64,000 nt of DNA from Proales similis (lineage: Eukaryota; Rotifera; Eurotatoria; Ploima; Proalidae): the NCBI GenBank assembly GCA_019059635.1, contig JAGVRJ010000001.1, positions 3,162,001 to 3,226,000 on the forward strand, read 5' to 3'. The notes beneath the pieces were generated by a model. That model was given only the letters and a program-made list of their open reading frames with translations, ran no database searches and was not told where the DNA came from. This document shows positions 20,155-32,783 of the stretch, piece by piece (position 1 is the stretch's first letter; the number at the start of each line of letters is the position of its first letter). Position numbers and translations under genes: made by a program.

Positions 20155-22499
20155 ATGAATTTAAAGAGATTGCTTGAAAGCCAGTTTGAAACTCCGACTT
20201 ATCGACAGCTTTACACCTACCGAGGTAAGCAGAGCGTCCGATTTCGAAATTCAATTAGCCGCTCAATTCGAAACGCTTAGACGATTTGAAACTCATCCGG
20301 CGTCTAGATCTTGCGCGCAAACTTCAAGTTCACACCGGATGCGTAAGCGAGAATCATTTAAGAATCGAGTGGATATTGCTGAATGAATTGGTGAAGGTAA
20401 ACACGATTTGTTGGAGCGATGCTAACCTGAGCATTATTCTGTCCGGCTCTGATGATCATTCATTGGCTATAACGGACGCGTTCACCAATGAGGTAAGAAC
20501 ATGCTCAATTCTACGCCGATTTGCTCAATTCATTTAATTGGAGCATACAACCGACCAGCTCAAAGGCTCAGTTTCAACTGGACACAAGCATAACATATTC
20601 AGCGCCAAGTTCTTGCCCAAAAGCAGCGATCAGAAGATCGTGAGCGCTGCTGCTGGCGGCGAGCTTTTCTTGACCGATGTGAATCGTTCAAGCGCTGAGA
20701 ACAGCCTCAACTCTTTTGCTTGCCACGGCGACAAGACTTGTTTCGAGGTTCGCACGTTCGTCCAAGATGCGTCCATATTCATGTCATGCGGACAGGACGG
20801 CACTTGCAAATGGCACGACCTTCGCCAAAGCAGCTCATGCGGCAAATCATTCTGCCAAGAGCACACACTCATCAGTGTGCCATCGGGTGTCAGCTGTTTT
20901 GCGCTCAATCCTGTGGTGCCTTACCACTTGGCTTGTGCCGGCCTAGACGGAATAATTCGTTTCTACGATCGGCGAATGCTTTCTGTGGGCGCATGTGAAT
21001 GCTCTGCGCGCAGTGGCTGGACTCAGCAGATGGACAAGGCCATCTTCGCCTCTTTCTCGCCACCCGACTCCAACATGAAACGAATTACTTCGATCGAGTA
21101 CGAAAAAACCGGAAGCACCGTTCTGGCCAGCTACCAGCCCAATTCAATTGTTCTCCTGGACTGGCGGGTAAGCTCTCAGAATGAGAATTAAGCGCTGAGT
21201 GTGACTTGGATTTGCCTGAAGGATCTGCGAGCCCCAGATGCTGATCAGTATTCTGAACCAGAAGACAAAGCGCCCGTCGAGCAGCCAAGTCCAGAGAAAA
21301 AGATCAAAAACGATCCCTGCTTTCGAATTAGAACCGACTGGTCTGACACAGGTAAGAGCACAATAATCCATCGAGTACGCACGACCATCTCACGAACGAG
21401 GCGGCTTTTTAAGGACCAAATTCACTTCCGCTCAACGAAATGAATCAAAACGGTTAAAATAATCACTTTCTTGCTTGTTGTTCACAATCTGACTGTTTGC
21501 CTGTTCAGATCCGCGCTCATTTTTGGCCCGAAGATTAAACGACTGGTTTTCGAACATGGTCACCGGCAATCGAAACAGAGGCCTGCAGGTGGGCGCAGCT
21601 GCCATGCAAGCCATGGACACAGAAAGCGAGACAGAGAGCGAGTCAGAGCAAGGCGCTGATAACACATCAAACTCTGAGCTGGACGATGAGGAGCAGAGAA
21701 GACAGAGCACAGTCGAGAGTGACTTGTCCTCGGCCGAAGAGAGTCCCAACGTTGGCCGCAATCAAGAAGCCCTTCGCAAGCTCAAAATGTTCTCGATTAC
21801 CAGTTCGCTGATAAACGCCCGCAACACCCGCACAAGTAGAAACGAGTCGCAAATTCTGGAGCAAAAGCCAAAGCCGACTGTAAAAATGACATACACCGGT
21901 CACAGGTAGCTCTCTAAATTCCTTCGACGACCCGCGTCGTTTTCACAATCGATTGTTTAGGAACGCTCGGACAATCGTAAGTTGGAGAGAACCGCGATCA
22001 TTTCTCGCTCTGCTCTGCATTTCGTGTCCAGATAAAGGAGGCCAACTTTTGGGGCGAGAATTACATTGTGTCGGGCAGCGACTGTGGCCACGTCTACTTT
22101 TGGAACAAATCGAACGGCCAGATTGAGAACATTGTCGAGGCGGATAAACACGTGGTAAATTGCGTGCAAGAGAACGCCGTCTATCCGGGTTGGTTTGAGT
22201 TTGCGCTGTTGGACCACTTTGTTTGTAATCACATTCAACTTGTCAGTGCTGGCAACGAGCGGAATCGAATACAGCGTGAAATTATGGGAGCCCATTTTGG
22301 CTAATGAGTCCTATCCGGCCGAGAAAATTTCAGCGGTAATTGCCCAGTCGATCAAAAGCGGCGAGCTCTCTGTCATTGTCTGTTCGAGTTGCAGTTAACC
22401 GAGCGGAACAAGATAATGCTTGACGAGAACTTAAACACCGTCTTCATACCGGTTCAGTTCATGGTTCCTGCACTTCGCCTCTGTAAACTGGCTGTTTAG
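20155..22499 (+). CDS. DCAF6: DDB1- and CUL4-associated factor 6 (WD-repeat, NRIP-like)
   Basis: DCAF6/NRIP is a WD40 substrate receptor for CUL4-DDB1 ubiquitin ligase and a nuclear receptor/calmodulin partner. Exon 1 at 20155 encodes MNLKRLLESQFETPTYRQLY. The following exons give the family's order: LARKLQVHTGC joined to VNTICWSDANLSIILSGSDD, then TGHKHNIFSAKFLP, FMSCGQDGTCKWHDLR, FYDRRMLS and DWSDT. After a Glu/Ser-rich acidic middle (ETESESEQGADNTSNS) come the C-terminal WD repeats EANFWG, YIVSGSDCGHVYFWNKSNG and EADKHVVNCVQ, and an ending LTERNKIMLDENLNT with stop at 22497-22499. Introns are ~50-130 nt. The acidic middle is much shorter than in vertebrate DCAF6, and I see no IQ motif. Calling DCAF6 over DCAF5/8 rests on the FWGxNYxxSGSDCGH block and the preceding VNTICW start, and is strong. 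Confidence 0.92.
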
Positions 22500-22921
22500 T
22501 TATTGCCAAAATGACACATTCTATTTTGAAACGTTTAGTTGGCGCTGATCTGAGACGACGAGGCAACAGCGCGCGTAGCAATGTCGAAAACAGACCAACG
22601 CAAAACGAACGAGACGATAACTCGGAGAATCGAAATTAGACGGCCGGCGAGAGTTTATTTACTTTGCGAAATTTTCGAAAAAGGCTTCGTCAAATTTTTG
22701 CGCGCGTGTGTTGTACCACATTCTTTCACTCAAAATAAAGCCGAATCAAACTGTTTTTTAATTTCATTCATTTTCTGTATAAACACTTGAATTTGGCAAA
22801 GCAAAAACGAACAGATCGCATCAACAAACAAAAAACTCCGATTCACGAATTAAACACATTTCTCTCAGAGTCGGTTAACGAATAAAACAAGAAAAGTCGT
22901 CCAGTCTGTCAAAAGCAGAAA
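22500..22921. other. Intergenic between DCAF6 and the first EB-like gene
   Basis: About 420 bp. AATAAA occurs at 22734-22739 and 22882-22887. A CAAAAGCAG acceptor-like site ends 2 nt before the next ATG. No gene is supported. Confidence 0.45.
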
Positions 22922-25900
22922 ATGTCTGTCTCAGGAATGAGAACGGCCGCCAAGGTTCAAACCAATGTCTATGAGGTATTTATCGCAATCATTTATCACT
23001 CGAGCCAGAGTTAGCCAATCCTACTGATCACTTTCTCTTTGAAGTACTCGATTGCCACTAAAAATCCGGGCGGCACTGGTGATGCCAGTCCTCTGCAGGG
23101 AGCATTTTCCATGAGACCTTGGGTCATGTTCATCATCACAAATGTTGCACTGGTGCTTGTTCTGCTCACGCTCGGCTTTTGGATATCAACTCTCATCGGA
23201 GCTCAATGTAAGTCGCACGCTCGCTCGATCAAGTGCTCGCACCAATTTTCAACTTCAATCGGCGCTCGCTTCTGCTCTCGCTCGAACAAGACTACAAAGA
23301 GTTCGGCGAGCACTGCAAATTAGACAGCGACTGTAATCCGGCCAAAAACTATCTCTGTGAGAGTGGGCGATGCAACTGCTCGACGACCACTTTCTATAGA
23401 TCACACAGACATGGTTGTGGTAAGTTGTGGCGCGAATATTGCCATCAAAGCAATCTCACGCCGATTCTTAGTCACTCGGCTGCCTTACGATGGCATTTGT
23501 GCGGACAGCTCCGAATGCGCCTGGGGCATGACCTGTGTCTACATTTGGCAGAACCGAACAAGCCTATGTCGATGTGGCTATCGCCGATACTGGAATGCGA
23601 CCGGATACAAGTGTCGTAAGTTTCGTCACAAACTTGACAACAGCATCAAGCTGATTGCGTCGCCTTTCAGAGATTCAGAGAGATTACGGCGAATACTGCG
23701 TCAATAGTTGGCATTGTGAAGGAAGCAGAAACTTGCGATGCACAAACAACGTGTGCACTTGTCTTGAAACGGCGCAATACTGGAGCGGATGGGCTTGTGA
23801 GACCTACCGCTGGAATGTTAGCCAAGCTTGCTCATTGGAAAACTCGTGCAATCCATATCGAAATCTTGTTTGTAATCAAACGGGTCAAAACCCGTTAACT
23901 TGCTCATGCACGCCGCTCTACTACTGGAATAACACCGGGGCGACGTGTTTGGCGCAAAAGACCAACTTGGGCAGTTGTCTTACAAGCGACGAATGTCTGA
24001 CAGGCTCCAACCTTTATTGCGACGGCACGCAGTGTATCTGCCCGACAAACTACGAATGGAGCTCGACCAGCAACGCTTGCAGTAATCATTAGGCTCGTCT
24101 CTGAAGCAGCATCAGCTTAACGAGCACTTGTTCTCTCAAGTCAAAAAGCAGGCTTACGGAGAGAGCTGCGGTGGCAGTCTAGTGTGCGACGACACTCTGC
24201 TACTCAGCTGCAACGCTGGAGGCTACTGTTCCTGCGCGACTGGAATGTTTTGGAACGGAAGCTACTGCGGTAATTTCACATTTAATTCACTTGTGAGCGT
24301 CTTGTTTCAATCAGAGTCGACGCATAGTGGCGCTTCTGAAAAACGGCGCCAGCTGTAATGAGACCTTTCTCACCGTCTACGACACATGTGACTCGGCAGT
24401 TGGCCTTCTGTGCAATCAGACTCTTCAAGTTTGCATGTGAGACAGCGCCCTATCCAGTTTGCTGGTTCATCGTGAAAATTAATTCAAATTTGCTCAAGTT
24501 GCAACTATGACAAGTACTGGGACGGAACACAATGCGGTAAATAGAAAAAGAACTATCACAAGGATCAACTCGGTCTAATTGGTCGTTTGTCAAAGTGAAC
24601 AAAAAAGTGGACGGTGACCGCTGCAGCTACGACATTGAGTGTCAAACTTACAATGGACTGTACTGTACTGCAGGCCTATACTGTCGGTGAGCCACTCTAG
24701 ACTGTGACTCGTCTTCTCGATTGTTCAGTCATTTCAAAATATCAAGATGCCAAAGCACTCACTATTGGTCCGGCTCCACTTGCCGTAATCTCTTTTTCTT
24801 TTTGTTCGGTCACAATTGTGTCCATTTGACTTGAAAACTTCAAGTGCAAAAGAAAACCAACGAAGAGCCTTGCGCCTCGAGTGCCGAATGCGACGATACC
24901 AAGAGCTTGATATGCTTAACTCAAGGCGCTCATTCTTATTGCACGTAAATCAAGATAAGAGACGATCAGAGAGACAATTAGCTTAAGAAGTTTATTGCAA
25001 TAGGTGTGAGCATTTCAATTACTGGACTGGAACAACGTGTGGTAAGCAGATTGGCTTTTAAAACTCAAATGACGTCGGTTTGATCTAATTCACTGAAACA
25101 GTCAGCAACGCTCTTCCAGAATACCAGACTTGTGCTCATGATCAGAGATGCCGCACCAATAGAGGCCTGATGTGCGTGAGCAATGTTTGCAGGTGTCCAT
25201 TGGACTATTACAACACGCCCAGCAGCACTTGCGGGTCCACTCTCTCTTATAATGGCATCTGCAATTCAGATTTGGCGTGCAAAACCCACCTGGGCCTCAA
25301 ATGCATTTCTTCTCAATGCAGGTATTCTATTGACTTGGAATAATTTGAGCCACCGGCGTTCAAATACAAAATTCAAATCCATTCAAGATGCTCGCAAAGA
25401 CAATACTGGGACGGAACAAAATGCTGTAAGTGAAACGTAACTCGCTAAAGCTCATGCTGACCAATGTTTTAAGCGGACAAATTGGACTACGACGAAACAT
25501 GTATGACTACTTTTGTTCAGGAGCAGTGCAAAGACTACTTGGGCCTTTCGTGCCAAGGAACAAAATGCCAGTGAGCCTCAACCACTTGGTTCACTTTGCT
25601 CTTACTTGGCCTCACGATTTCGAATTTAGATGCTCGAGCAGCTCCAGATACTGGAACAATGTGCGCTGCCGTGAGTAGCTCTTTCTTTCACATCTAAAAC
25701 CTCCTGATTCGATTTTGAGCTTGAAATTTCAGGATCCTATGTGACTTTAAATAAATACTGCGACAACGCCAATCTAATACTGTGCAACCCGAATCAAGGC
25801 CTTCTGTGCACCAACACGCCCAATATTTGCCGGTAAGATTGAAATCGACATTCGTGCGACCAAGCTGACTATCATTTATCGCTCATTTAGCTGCCCGGCC

Positions 25901-25939
25901 GGACAAGCATGGAATTCGGTCACAAGTCAATGTATTTGA
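22922..25939 (+). CDS. Type II membrane protein with about 13 EB-like cysteine modules
   Basis: Exon 1 (22922-22975) encodes an 18-residue cytosolic start. Exon 2 (23045-23207) encodes YSIATKNPGG and a transmembrane helix (MRPWVMFIITNVALVLVLLT). All later exons encode extracellular modules of ~40-45 residues with six to eight cysteines, pattern YGE-[HYS]-C...C...L.C....C.C....YW.G..C, resembling the EB module. I count about thirteen. Most modules are one or two small exons separated by ~50-60 nt phase-1 introns cut at ..YWxGxxC|; one larger exon (about 23672-24080) holds three modules. Reading ends CPAGQAWNSVTSQCI with stop 25937-25939, with no lectin domain. Many N-x-T/S sites (YWNNTGAT, FWNGSYC) suggest glycosylation. 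A close paralogue lies at 34492-38306. The function is unknown: an adhesion, receptor or surface-coat role is only a guess. Not every splice site was checked. Confidence 0.82.
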
Positions 25940-26056
25940 GCCGGTCAGCTTATTCTCTCGCATTCAAATCGCCAAACAAACGTGCTGAGTCGTTTCGAAG
26001 CTAATAAAGAGTTTTATATGGAAAATGCAAATAGCTGATGGAATGAGCACAATTTT

Positions 26057-27464
26057 CTAATTGATTGTGGGCGGACTGCGACAGCCTTTGTTGTCCGGGT
26101 TGGTGATGGACTGCTGGCATTCGGGAGTCTCTGTCGAATTGATTAAAATGATGAAAAGCTGAACTGTTAACAAATTGGTGCTTTGAAGTCTTACGGTAGA
26201 GGCGGACCCGGTCCTCGGCCATAAAGCCCTCGGACTGCTCGCTGGTCGCTCGGAGCACATAAGTGCCGTAGTCGGACGAGATGACGTTGATGACCGTGAT
26301 ACGAGCCAGAATGCAATCAGTGCACACGTCAGGCTCCGGAATGGTGGCCTCGAACTTGTACTTGAACGTTTTCTCCGTCAGAAGTATGAGCGCCGATGGA
26401 TTGCCTGGATCAACCTCCTTATACCAGCTGAGGCGCGGAGCGGGATAGCCGTGAGCATAGCACTCCATGTAAGCATCAACCTCAAAGTTGGGTGCTTGTC
26501 CAACCGAATGCTGGCAAACGACATGAGGCGGGACTTGACACACGCACAAAATTTAGTCGATTGAGCTCGGCTTTTAGCCGGAAAGCGTAGTTACATCTGA
26601 CCGAGACCTTGAGGGTCCATTCCGATCCGCTGCCGATTAGATTTGTGGCGATGCACTTGTAAACGCCTCGGTCCGAGTGGCTCACATTTCTGAGTCGGAG
26701 TAATTCTCCCTTCACAACAAGTCTGTCAAAAGCTTTCTCAGTCCGTCGTTTTGAGGCGGTTTAGTTACGTTAAACTTGGCAACGCCGCCTTTTAATGGTC
26801 GCCCATCTGCCCTTATCCATGAAATGTTCGGCTTTGGGTAACCTTGAGCCTTGCAGTCGAGCTCGATTTCGGCACCAATGTCAACCTCAACATCCTTGGT
26901 CGAAGATTCAAGGATGATCGGCTCGCCTAATTCAATTGTGTTCAGAACAACAAGGCCAAGGTTTTGTTGAAATTAAATTTACTGTGCACGTCAAGGTAGC
27001 GAGTCAAGCTGACCTCTTCTTCTCCAGTGTCGGCCAAATAGCAGGTCAAGTTGCCGATGTCATCTCGGTCCAGAGGATTGAAGTAAAGGAACCAGTCGTT
27101 GCTGTTCAGCTCGTGATACGCCCACATGCGTTGGATTGGATTTTTGAATTGAAACACGTCGTTGTTGGTGGCCAAGTAAAACACCTTGCCGTCGTTTTGT
27201 CTGTGCAAGCGCCAACTCACGCTCTTTCGATTCTCAGGCGTGAGCTGAACCACCGTGCACTTGGCACTCATTGACTCGCCCGCCCTAGGAACGATCGGGT
27301 CGAAGATGATTCCGTCCTTGTCGCGCATGTCAAAGCGTGGAATGACCTCCGCATGGCTTAGTGTGCCTTTGAAATGATCAAGGTTGAAACAAGCAGCGTC
27401 CAGTCTGAGCGGACAAGAACAGCTTACCGAGAAGAAATAGACTCCAAAAGAAACAACTATCCAT
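26057..27464 (-). CDS. Secreted three-Ig-domain protein (lachesin/amalgam-like)
   Basis: The gene starts at 27464 with MDSCFFWSLFLLG, a signal peptide, spliced over an intron of about 100 nt to TLSHAEVIPRFDMRDKDG. Three Ig domains follow. Ig1 has ESMSAKCTVVQ, VSWRLHR and DDIGNLTCYLADTG. Ig2 has VGAEIELDCKAQGYPKPNIS and SHSDRGVYKCIATNLIGSGS. Ig3 has DAYMECYAHGYPAPRLSWY and SSDYGTYVLRATSEQSEG; its second core cysteine appears replaced, since the usual YxC position reads YVLRA. The last exon encodes TPECQQSITNPDNKGC and ends TIN at 26057. There is no transmembrane or clear GPI tail, so it is probably secreted, as is the insect three-Ig protein amalgam. Members of this IgLON-like group act in cell adhesion, often neural. 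It converges on the first EB-like gene with only 117 bp between the stops. Confidence 0.85.
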
Positions 27465-27710
27465 TCCGATCAAATGAGATGTGTGCCGACAGAACATTCA
27501 ACTCGACTGAACCGAGTCGCAAACCGGGTCGGTCATCGTCAACCTTAATTAATTGCACATAAATTATCGCTCACCTGGGCAAGAGTTCAACTGTCAGTTA
27601 ACATTCGAAATCAAACGCATGAAACAGAATGCCCAACACCCAACAGACCGACAGATCGGATTAGATTTTATTTTTTGAATCGAGAACGTCAAACCAAAAT
27701 TTAAAGCATT

Positions 27711-30277
27711 TCATTTGCTCTTGAAAACTTGACTGAGCTTTAGCAATCGTTCGATTTTGCCGCTGCCCATGTCACTCGCCAGCCATTTGTTACATTCGAA
27801 TACATAGACATTGTCCTCTGTGCTCTTGGCCTTGGGACGTTCGCTCGCAATTTTCTCCGCCTGCTTGGCGCTCTCGTCATGCTGGCGTTCGACGTCAATC
27901 GATTTGGAACGTTTCAAGCGGCTTTGAATTGAGTCCAGCCTTTTAAGCGCCAGCTCGTTCACGTTGCGCAAGTGCCTCTCGTATTTGTCCACGCTTTCGA
28001 CCGCTTCGATTTTGCCCGAGTCTGCTGCGTAAGCCACTGTCAGAAGCCATCTTATTTCGGTGTCGATTTTGTCCGCCTCCTTTTCCTCTTTTTTCTTTGG
28101 CATCACTTCGTCGAACTTGACCTGCTTCCGCGAGCCTCTCGGCGAGTTGGGCGTCTTGAGAATTGACGGGCTCGGCGCCGACTTTCTGCTCTTGCTTCTT
28201 CCAGATGTCCTGCTCGTCAGCCTTGGACTCCCACTGCTGTTTGCTGGCGGCTGGTCGGCGCTTGCCGAACGTTTAGTTCTTTGCCCATTCGACTTGGCGT
28301 CTCGTTGACCTTCTGCGCTCTTCGATCGTTTATTGGCTGAGCCTGCTTGCTCTACGACTTTCTCGTCCAATTTGAATTTTTTTATTTTAATCCGCTTTTT
28401 CAAGTCCTCCAGTTGAGCATTGAGTTCAAGTACGTGATCATTTTCGCTTCCGCTGATTGTGGTTCGAATTCCACGCACCAGAATCTTAAGTCGCCCCTGA
28501 GTTAGGCTTTCGACCAGCAATTCGAGATCAAGTGCTTACTGCTTGCAGATACCAGCCGGGAGCAACTCCTCGATTGTCATGCCACACTCGAACTGCTTCA
28601 AGTTGTCCGATGTCCGAATCCAGCACCTTGATTGCATCTCTAAACTCTCTGACGCCCAAAGAGTTCGAATTAGTCTCACTTGAAAGTGATCCATCGAGTC
28701 GCGCTGGAATTCTTTTTTCGACTTGGAATTGTGCAGGCGGTGAATTTCGCTTTTGCCATCCGAGCCGTAGAGCTGTACAAACACGCGTGCGTCCGTTCCG
28801 GCCAGCTTTTTCTTGCCCGTAATTACCGAAATGTAATAGATCATTTTGCCTGAAATAAGCGTTCAACTAAGTTGCTACAAGTCGGCGAGAAGGATTTCTA
28901 CCTCTGTGGCCCGTCTTTAGACTTTGATCGATTGTGCTCGGCTCGTTAATGGCGAGTATTGCGTTCAGCTTGTTGTTCTTTTCGATCCATCTGTCGAGCA
29001 CAAACTCGTAGAATTTGTTCGGCTCTTTGGAATAAATGACGCGAACGAAGTCAATTGACCAGTCGTGTCTCAAGTCGGCAGCATCGTGTGCCAGTCTCAA
29101 TTTCTCGGGCACGCCCAGATCGACAGAGCAAAGCACCAGAAATGCGTCAAGTTGATCTCTATCGAACAGAGGCACGTACGGCGTTAAGAGATTGAACACT
29201 TGAGTGCGGCCCTTGGAGCCAACCAACTGAAATTGCACGTTCGCTTGTGAGTCTTCAAGACGCCGGCGTCCGGTCTTGAACAGCACGATGTATTCTTGGC
29301 GTTCGACTGAATTAAAAGCTGTTCCCTCTGGCTCAGACGGTATTCTAGCGCTTACCGGTTGAATTTCGGACTCGGTCGCTGTTGAACGGATTGTCGCTCA
29401 GACTCAGCACCACGGGGCCGTCGCCGACTTTAATCCATCGATTGCATTCGAATCGCCACGTTTTCATCAATTTATAGCATGTGACGTCGATGTAGTCGAG
29501 GAACCAGTTGTCACTTGGTCCTCGGCCCATATTCTGAATGAAGCTTTTCAAATGCGAGCCGCACAAACAATAACTCGCACAACTGCACTCACGCTGATTT
29601 TGAGACGCTTCAGCTCGCCGATTAAAGGTCCCATCAAATCCATTTCTGTTAGGCTGTTGGCTGTGAATCCGAAACTGGAGGCCGGATTGCGCAGGTCGGT
29701 TTCGCTCCAGCTGCCCGCTGAGCCGATGAGTTTTAATTTTATCTTAAAGAGCCACTGAAGTGACGGTCAATGCGGGCATGAGCGGCGAGTGGCTTTACTT
29801 TGGAATTTGTGCCCGAATTCGCATAGCGGCCGGTTTTTATCGAAAACTTGTAGCAGCTTTTCACTAATTTGCTCTTGGCCTCTTGCTGGTAGCGTGCCAC
29901 AAGCTGCGCGGGATTGACATATTCCCTGAGAAATCTTCTCTAAAGTTGCTTCAATGTGAATGTAAACTGTCGCATCCGGTCAAAACTCGACTTGCTTTTT
30001 CAATCGGAACTGGCTCAGTCTTGTGCTCGTGGTAGCCAATCGCACACAGATAGCAGTAAGTCTGACGAGCTGAAATGTAATCTTGTCATTTGGATTTCGG
30101 CCTTGGCTCGAACACGGTCAAAACTTACTGTGTTCATGCACGCTGTGCCCTTTATCGGTCGAATTTCTCGATTATTTCCAAAAGCGAATAGTCGGACTAA
30201 AGTTACTCACCAGGTTCACGGTCAATGAGCTCTCTGTTCTCATTCGCAAGACAAGTCTCGTCCAATTTAAAGCTCAT
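27711..30277 (-). CDS. PLAT-domain repeat protein (LOXHD1-like)
   Basis: The reading starts at 30277 (MSFKLDETCLANENRELIDR). PLAT (lipoxygenase-homology) beta-sandwich repeats follow in several exons: one with KIKLKLIGSAGSWSETDLRN, MGPLIGELKRLKI and NWFLDYIDVTCYKLMKTW; one with FKTGRRRLEDSQANVQFQLV, EKLRLAHDAADLRHDWSIDF and YSKEPNKFYEFVLDRWI; and one with YYISVITGKKKLAGTDARVF, KVLDSDIGQLEAVRVWHDN and PGWYLQ. The C-terminal exon (to 27711) is Lys/Arg/Ser-rich and disordered, then ends YVFECNKWLASDMGSGKIER, which echoes the FxCNRW linker after PLAT domains. Such repeat-PLAT proteins (LOXHD1) link membranes and cytoskeleton, in vertebrates in hair-cell stereocilia. It is much shorter than vertebrate LOXHD1, and the divergence of the middle domain is clear. 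No catalytic lipoxygenase domain is present. Exon borders near 29800-30230 are uncertain. Confidence 0.8.
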
Positions 30278-31102
30278 CGTTTCAATCCCATAACCTATTG
30301 CTCAATCTACTATTACTAAAGCATGTTGGTTGTCATGTTTGAAATTATTATTATTTTTCCTGGCTAGCAACCAACCGGCTGAGTTCTTCCTACGGCGATT
30401 ATGTAATAGGTTCATATTGACTTTGGGCGGAGGGAGGACTAGCGCAGCCAATTTTGCGGCCGCTGAGAACCAACTGCAATGCAAAGGCGGTCACTTCTAT
30501 TCTGAGCTTTTCACTTCACTATTATTTGTGCCGGAAAATTAATTGGAAGCAACAAACGGCCGAAGGTTTTTTTTTTTTTAATAAAAAACTAAACCGAAGA
30601 CAAACCGAGAGCATTAGAGTTGAAAATTTTATGCGCATGAATTTGAAATCGAGAGCGAGCAAATGCATTTTTGCCGTACAGGCTTCGATAAAGCAAGGCC
30701 AATAGGAGCCTATGTTGGTGTACACGCATGAGTATGTGTGCAGCTTGGCGATTGCATTGGCAGAGTGCGGCGGGAGGCGAATAATTATCCATCATCCTTA
30801 TACTCGACGTGTCATTGCAAATGATAGAGGCGAGCCCATTATAAATATATATTTAGATGCACCGTCGTCACGCCAATTTGACTAGCAACCAGGCGAATAG
30901 CAACCAGACTGAACAGGAGAGTTGTAAGTGCTAGTCCGTATCTGCCGTTCAAGTGGAATGGCCTAAACGCGCTCTGCCTTTAGTTCTAAAGTTCGAGGCC
31001 ACTTATTCTGGCGCTCACAAGCCTCAAGTCAATCGTAATAAACATTTATAAAAGCGACAATACATTGCCGTTCGGACCAATTAATACCCAAGTGAAATAG
31101 AA
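30278..31102. promoter_or_regulatory. Divergent promoter region between PLAT gene and syntaxin-5
   Basis: About 825 bp between two head-to-head genes. It holds no supported coding sequence. A TATAAATATATAT stretch at 30840-30852 and ACATTTATAAAAG at 31043-31055 are TATA-like candidates; the second lies ~50 nt before the syntaxin start codon region. Core promoter activity is inference. Confidence 0.4.
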
Positions 31103-32381
31103 ATGAACGGCAGCCTCGGAATCATGGGCTCCTGTCGTGACCGTACCAGTGAATTTCAGAGCACAGTTCGCTCGTTTCAGTCTCGTATGGTGAGCCAGCC
31201 ACATAACCTCTCACAGGCACGCTGGGCTTTTCAACTCCTTTTCAAATAGAATGCAGGTCCGGTTCAAAATCAAACAAGTGCCCAACGCAACAAAGACTTG
31301 CTGCAGCAGCGTCATCAGTTCATGCAGATCGCCAGGTAGCTTCTCGACGACCTCTTCTCTTCTGTCGTGAGCATTTAAATATTTTCAAAAGAAAAATTGG
31401 CCGAGAGCTGACCAACACGTGTATCAAGCTTGAAAAGTTAACCGAATGTAAGTCTGAGTCAAATCTCAAAGTCTCAAGTTCACGTGGAGAGAATTGAGTT
31501 TTTTCCAAAAGTGGCCAAAAAGAGAACTCTGTTCGACGACAAGCCGAGAGATATCGAAGAGTTGACGTTTTCCATAAAAGATGACCTTGGCAATTTGCAT
31601 CAGGAAATATCGCGCCTTCAACAGGTAGGAGCGCCGTTACTTGATTCACGCTCGATCGCACGCTCTTAACTCGAACTCTTGCCAAGTTTGTCAAAGCGAA
31701 CCAGAGCCACGAGGGCAAAAATATGCAAAAACATTCCTGCAACGTGGTTTACACACTACAGGCGAAGCTGGCCAACGTTTCCAAGGATTTTAAGAGCGTT
31801 TTAGAAGTGCGCAGCGAGGTTAGTCGATGGGCTTACGCGAGACAAGCCAGCCATTGATTGAATTCTGTTTGCAGAACTATAAACAACAGTCGGAGAGGGG
31901 CGAGCAGTACTTTTCGAAGAAGACGCTGAACGCGTCGAGCGCCGCGTCTATGCTCACGCCGCCCAAACTGCCCGGAAGCAGCATGGGCAAATCGGTGCTC
32001 TTTCAGGACGAGGCGAACGTGCGCGGAGATGAGACAGTGATCAATATGGAGCTTGTACAGAAGCAGGCACAGCAGAAGCGTTTGATCTTAAATGAGGAGG
32101 AGTCGTTCCTGAGGGAGAGAGCGAACGCCATGCAGACTGTCGAGCAGACCATAATCGAGCTTGGCGGCATGTTCCAGCAATTGGCCACAATGATTAAAGA
32201 GCAGGACGAGGCAATCAGACGCATCGATTCCAACATTGAGGACGTCGACTTGAATGTGGGCGCAGCACATGCCGAACTACTCAAATACTTTCAGTCGGTT
32301 ACTTCCAATCGATGGCTCATGATCAAGATATTTTTCGTTCTCATAGTTTTCTTCGTCGTCTTTGTCGTAGTCATGACCTGA
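31103..32381 (+). CDS. STX5: Syntaxin-5 (ER-Golgi Qa-SNARE)
   Basis: Syntaxin-5 is the Qa-SNARE for ER-to-Golgi and intra-Golgi fusion. Exon 1 starts MNGSLGIMGSCRDRTSEFQS; SCRDRTxEF is the syntaxin-5 signature start and contains the start context used for the short isoform in vertebrates. Further exons give RELTNTCIKLEKLTE, RTLFDDKPRDIEELTFSIKD, VVYTLQAKLANVSKDFKSVL, then the SNARE motif (LIEEQ-type, here LILNEEESFLRERANAMQTV and IIELGGMFQQLATMIKEQDE with the zero-layer Gln). It ends SVTSNRWLMIKIFFVLIVFF, the tail anchor, and stops at 32379-32381. Introns are ~50-90 nt. An AAATAG sequence ends 2 nt before the ATG. The call is unambiguous. Confidence 0.97.
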
Positions 32382-32783
32382 GTCTTTGGCTCGTTCGTCC
32401 TGAGTCGACCAACAATCGGCAGTGCACATCATCAACAGCTTGAATCAATGGCTCGCCAGACCAGCAAAGCGAATAAACAGCTGCGCTTGATCGATTTCTT
32501 ATTCTCATGTCATTTATTCTTCCAAACGCACGTCTACAACAGCAACACTTTCCGACCATTATTTATTTTTTCTTCTTCAAAATTTAAAATTCCTATTTAA
32601 AAGCGATCTATTATCTAATTGTGATCATGTTTGATTCTAAACCTCACGACGGGCGGCGGCAATTGAACATGAAGAGGCATTAAAGCTTCTGAAAAGCATC
32701 GGTTTCAAGTGTTTACAAACAAAAAAAAAAAAAGAAACAAAAATAAAAGAGCGTAAATTGGCTGTTTGTATTTCCTAGTCGAT
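32382..32783. other. Intergenic, syntaxin-5 3' flank / SDR promoter
   Basis: About 400 bp, AT-rich, with an A-run and AATAAA at 32725-32750. TATTTCCTAG, a strong 3' splice-site-like sequence, ends 5 nt before the SDR start codon. Confidence 0.45.
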
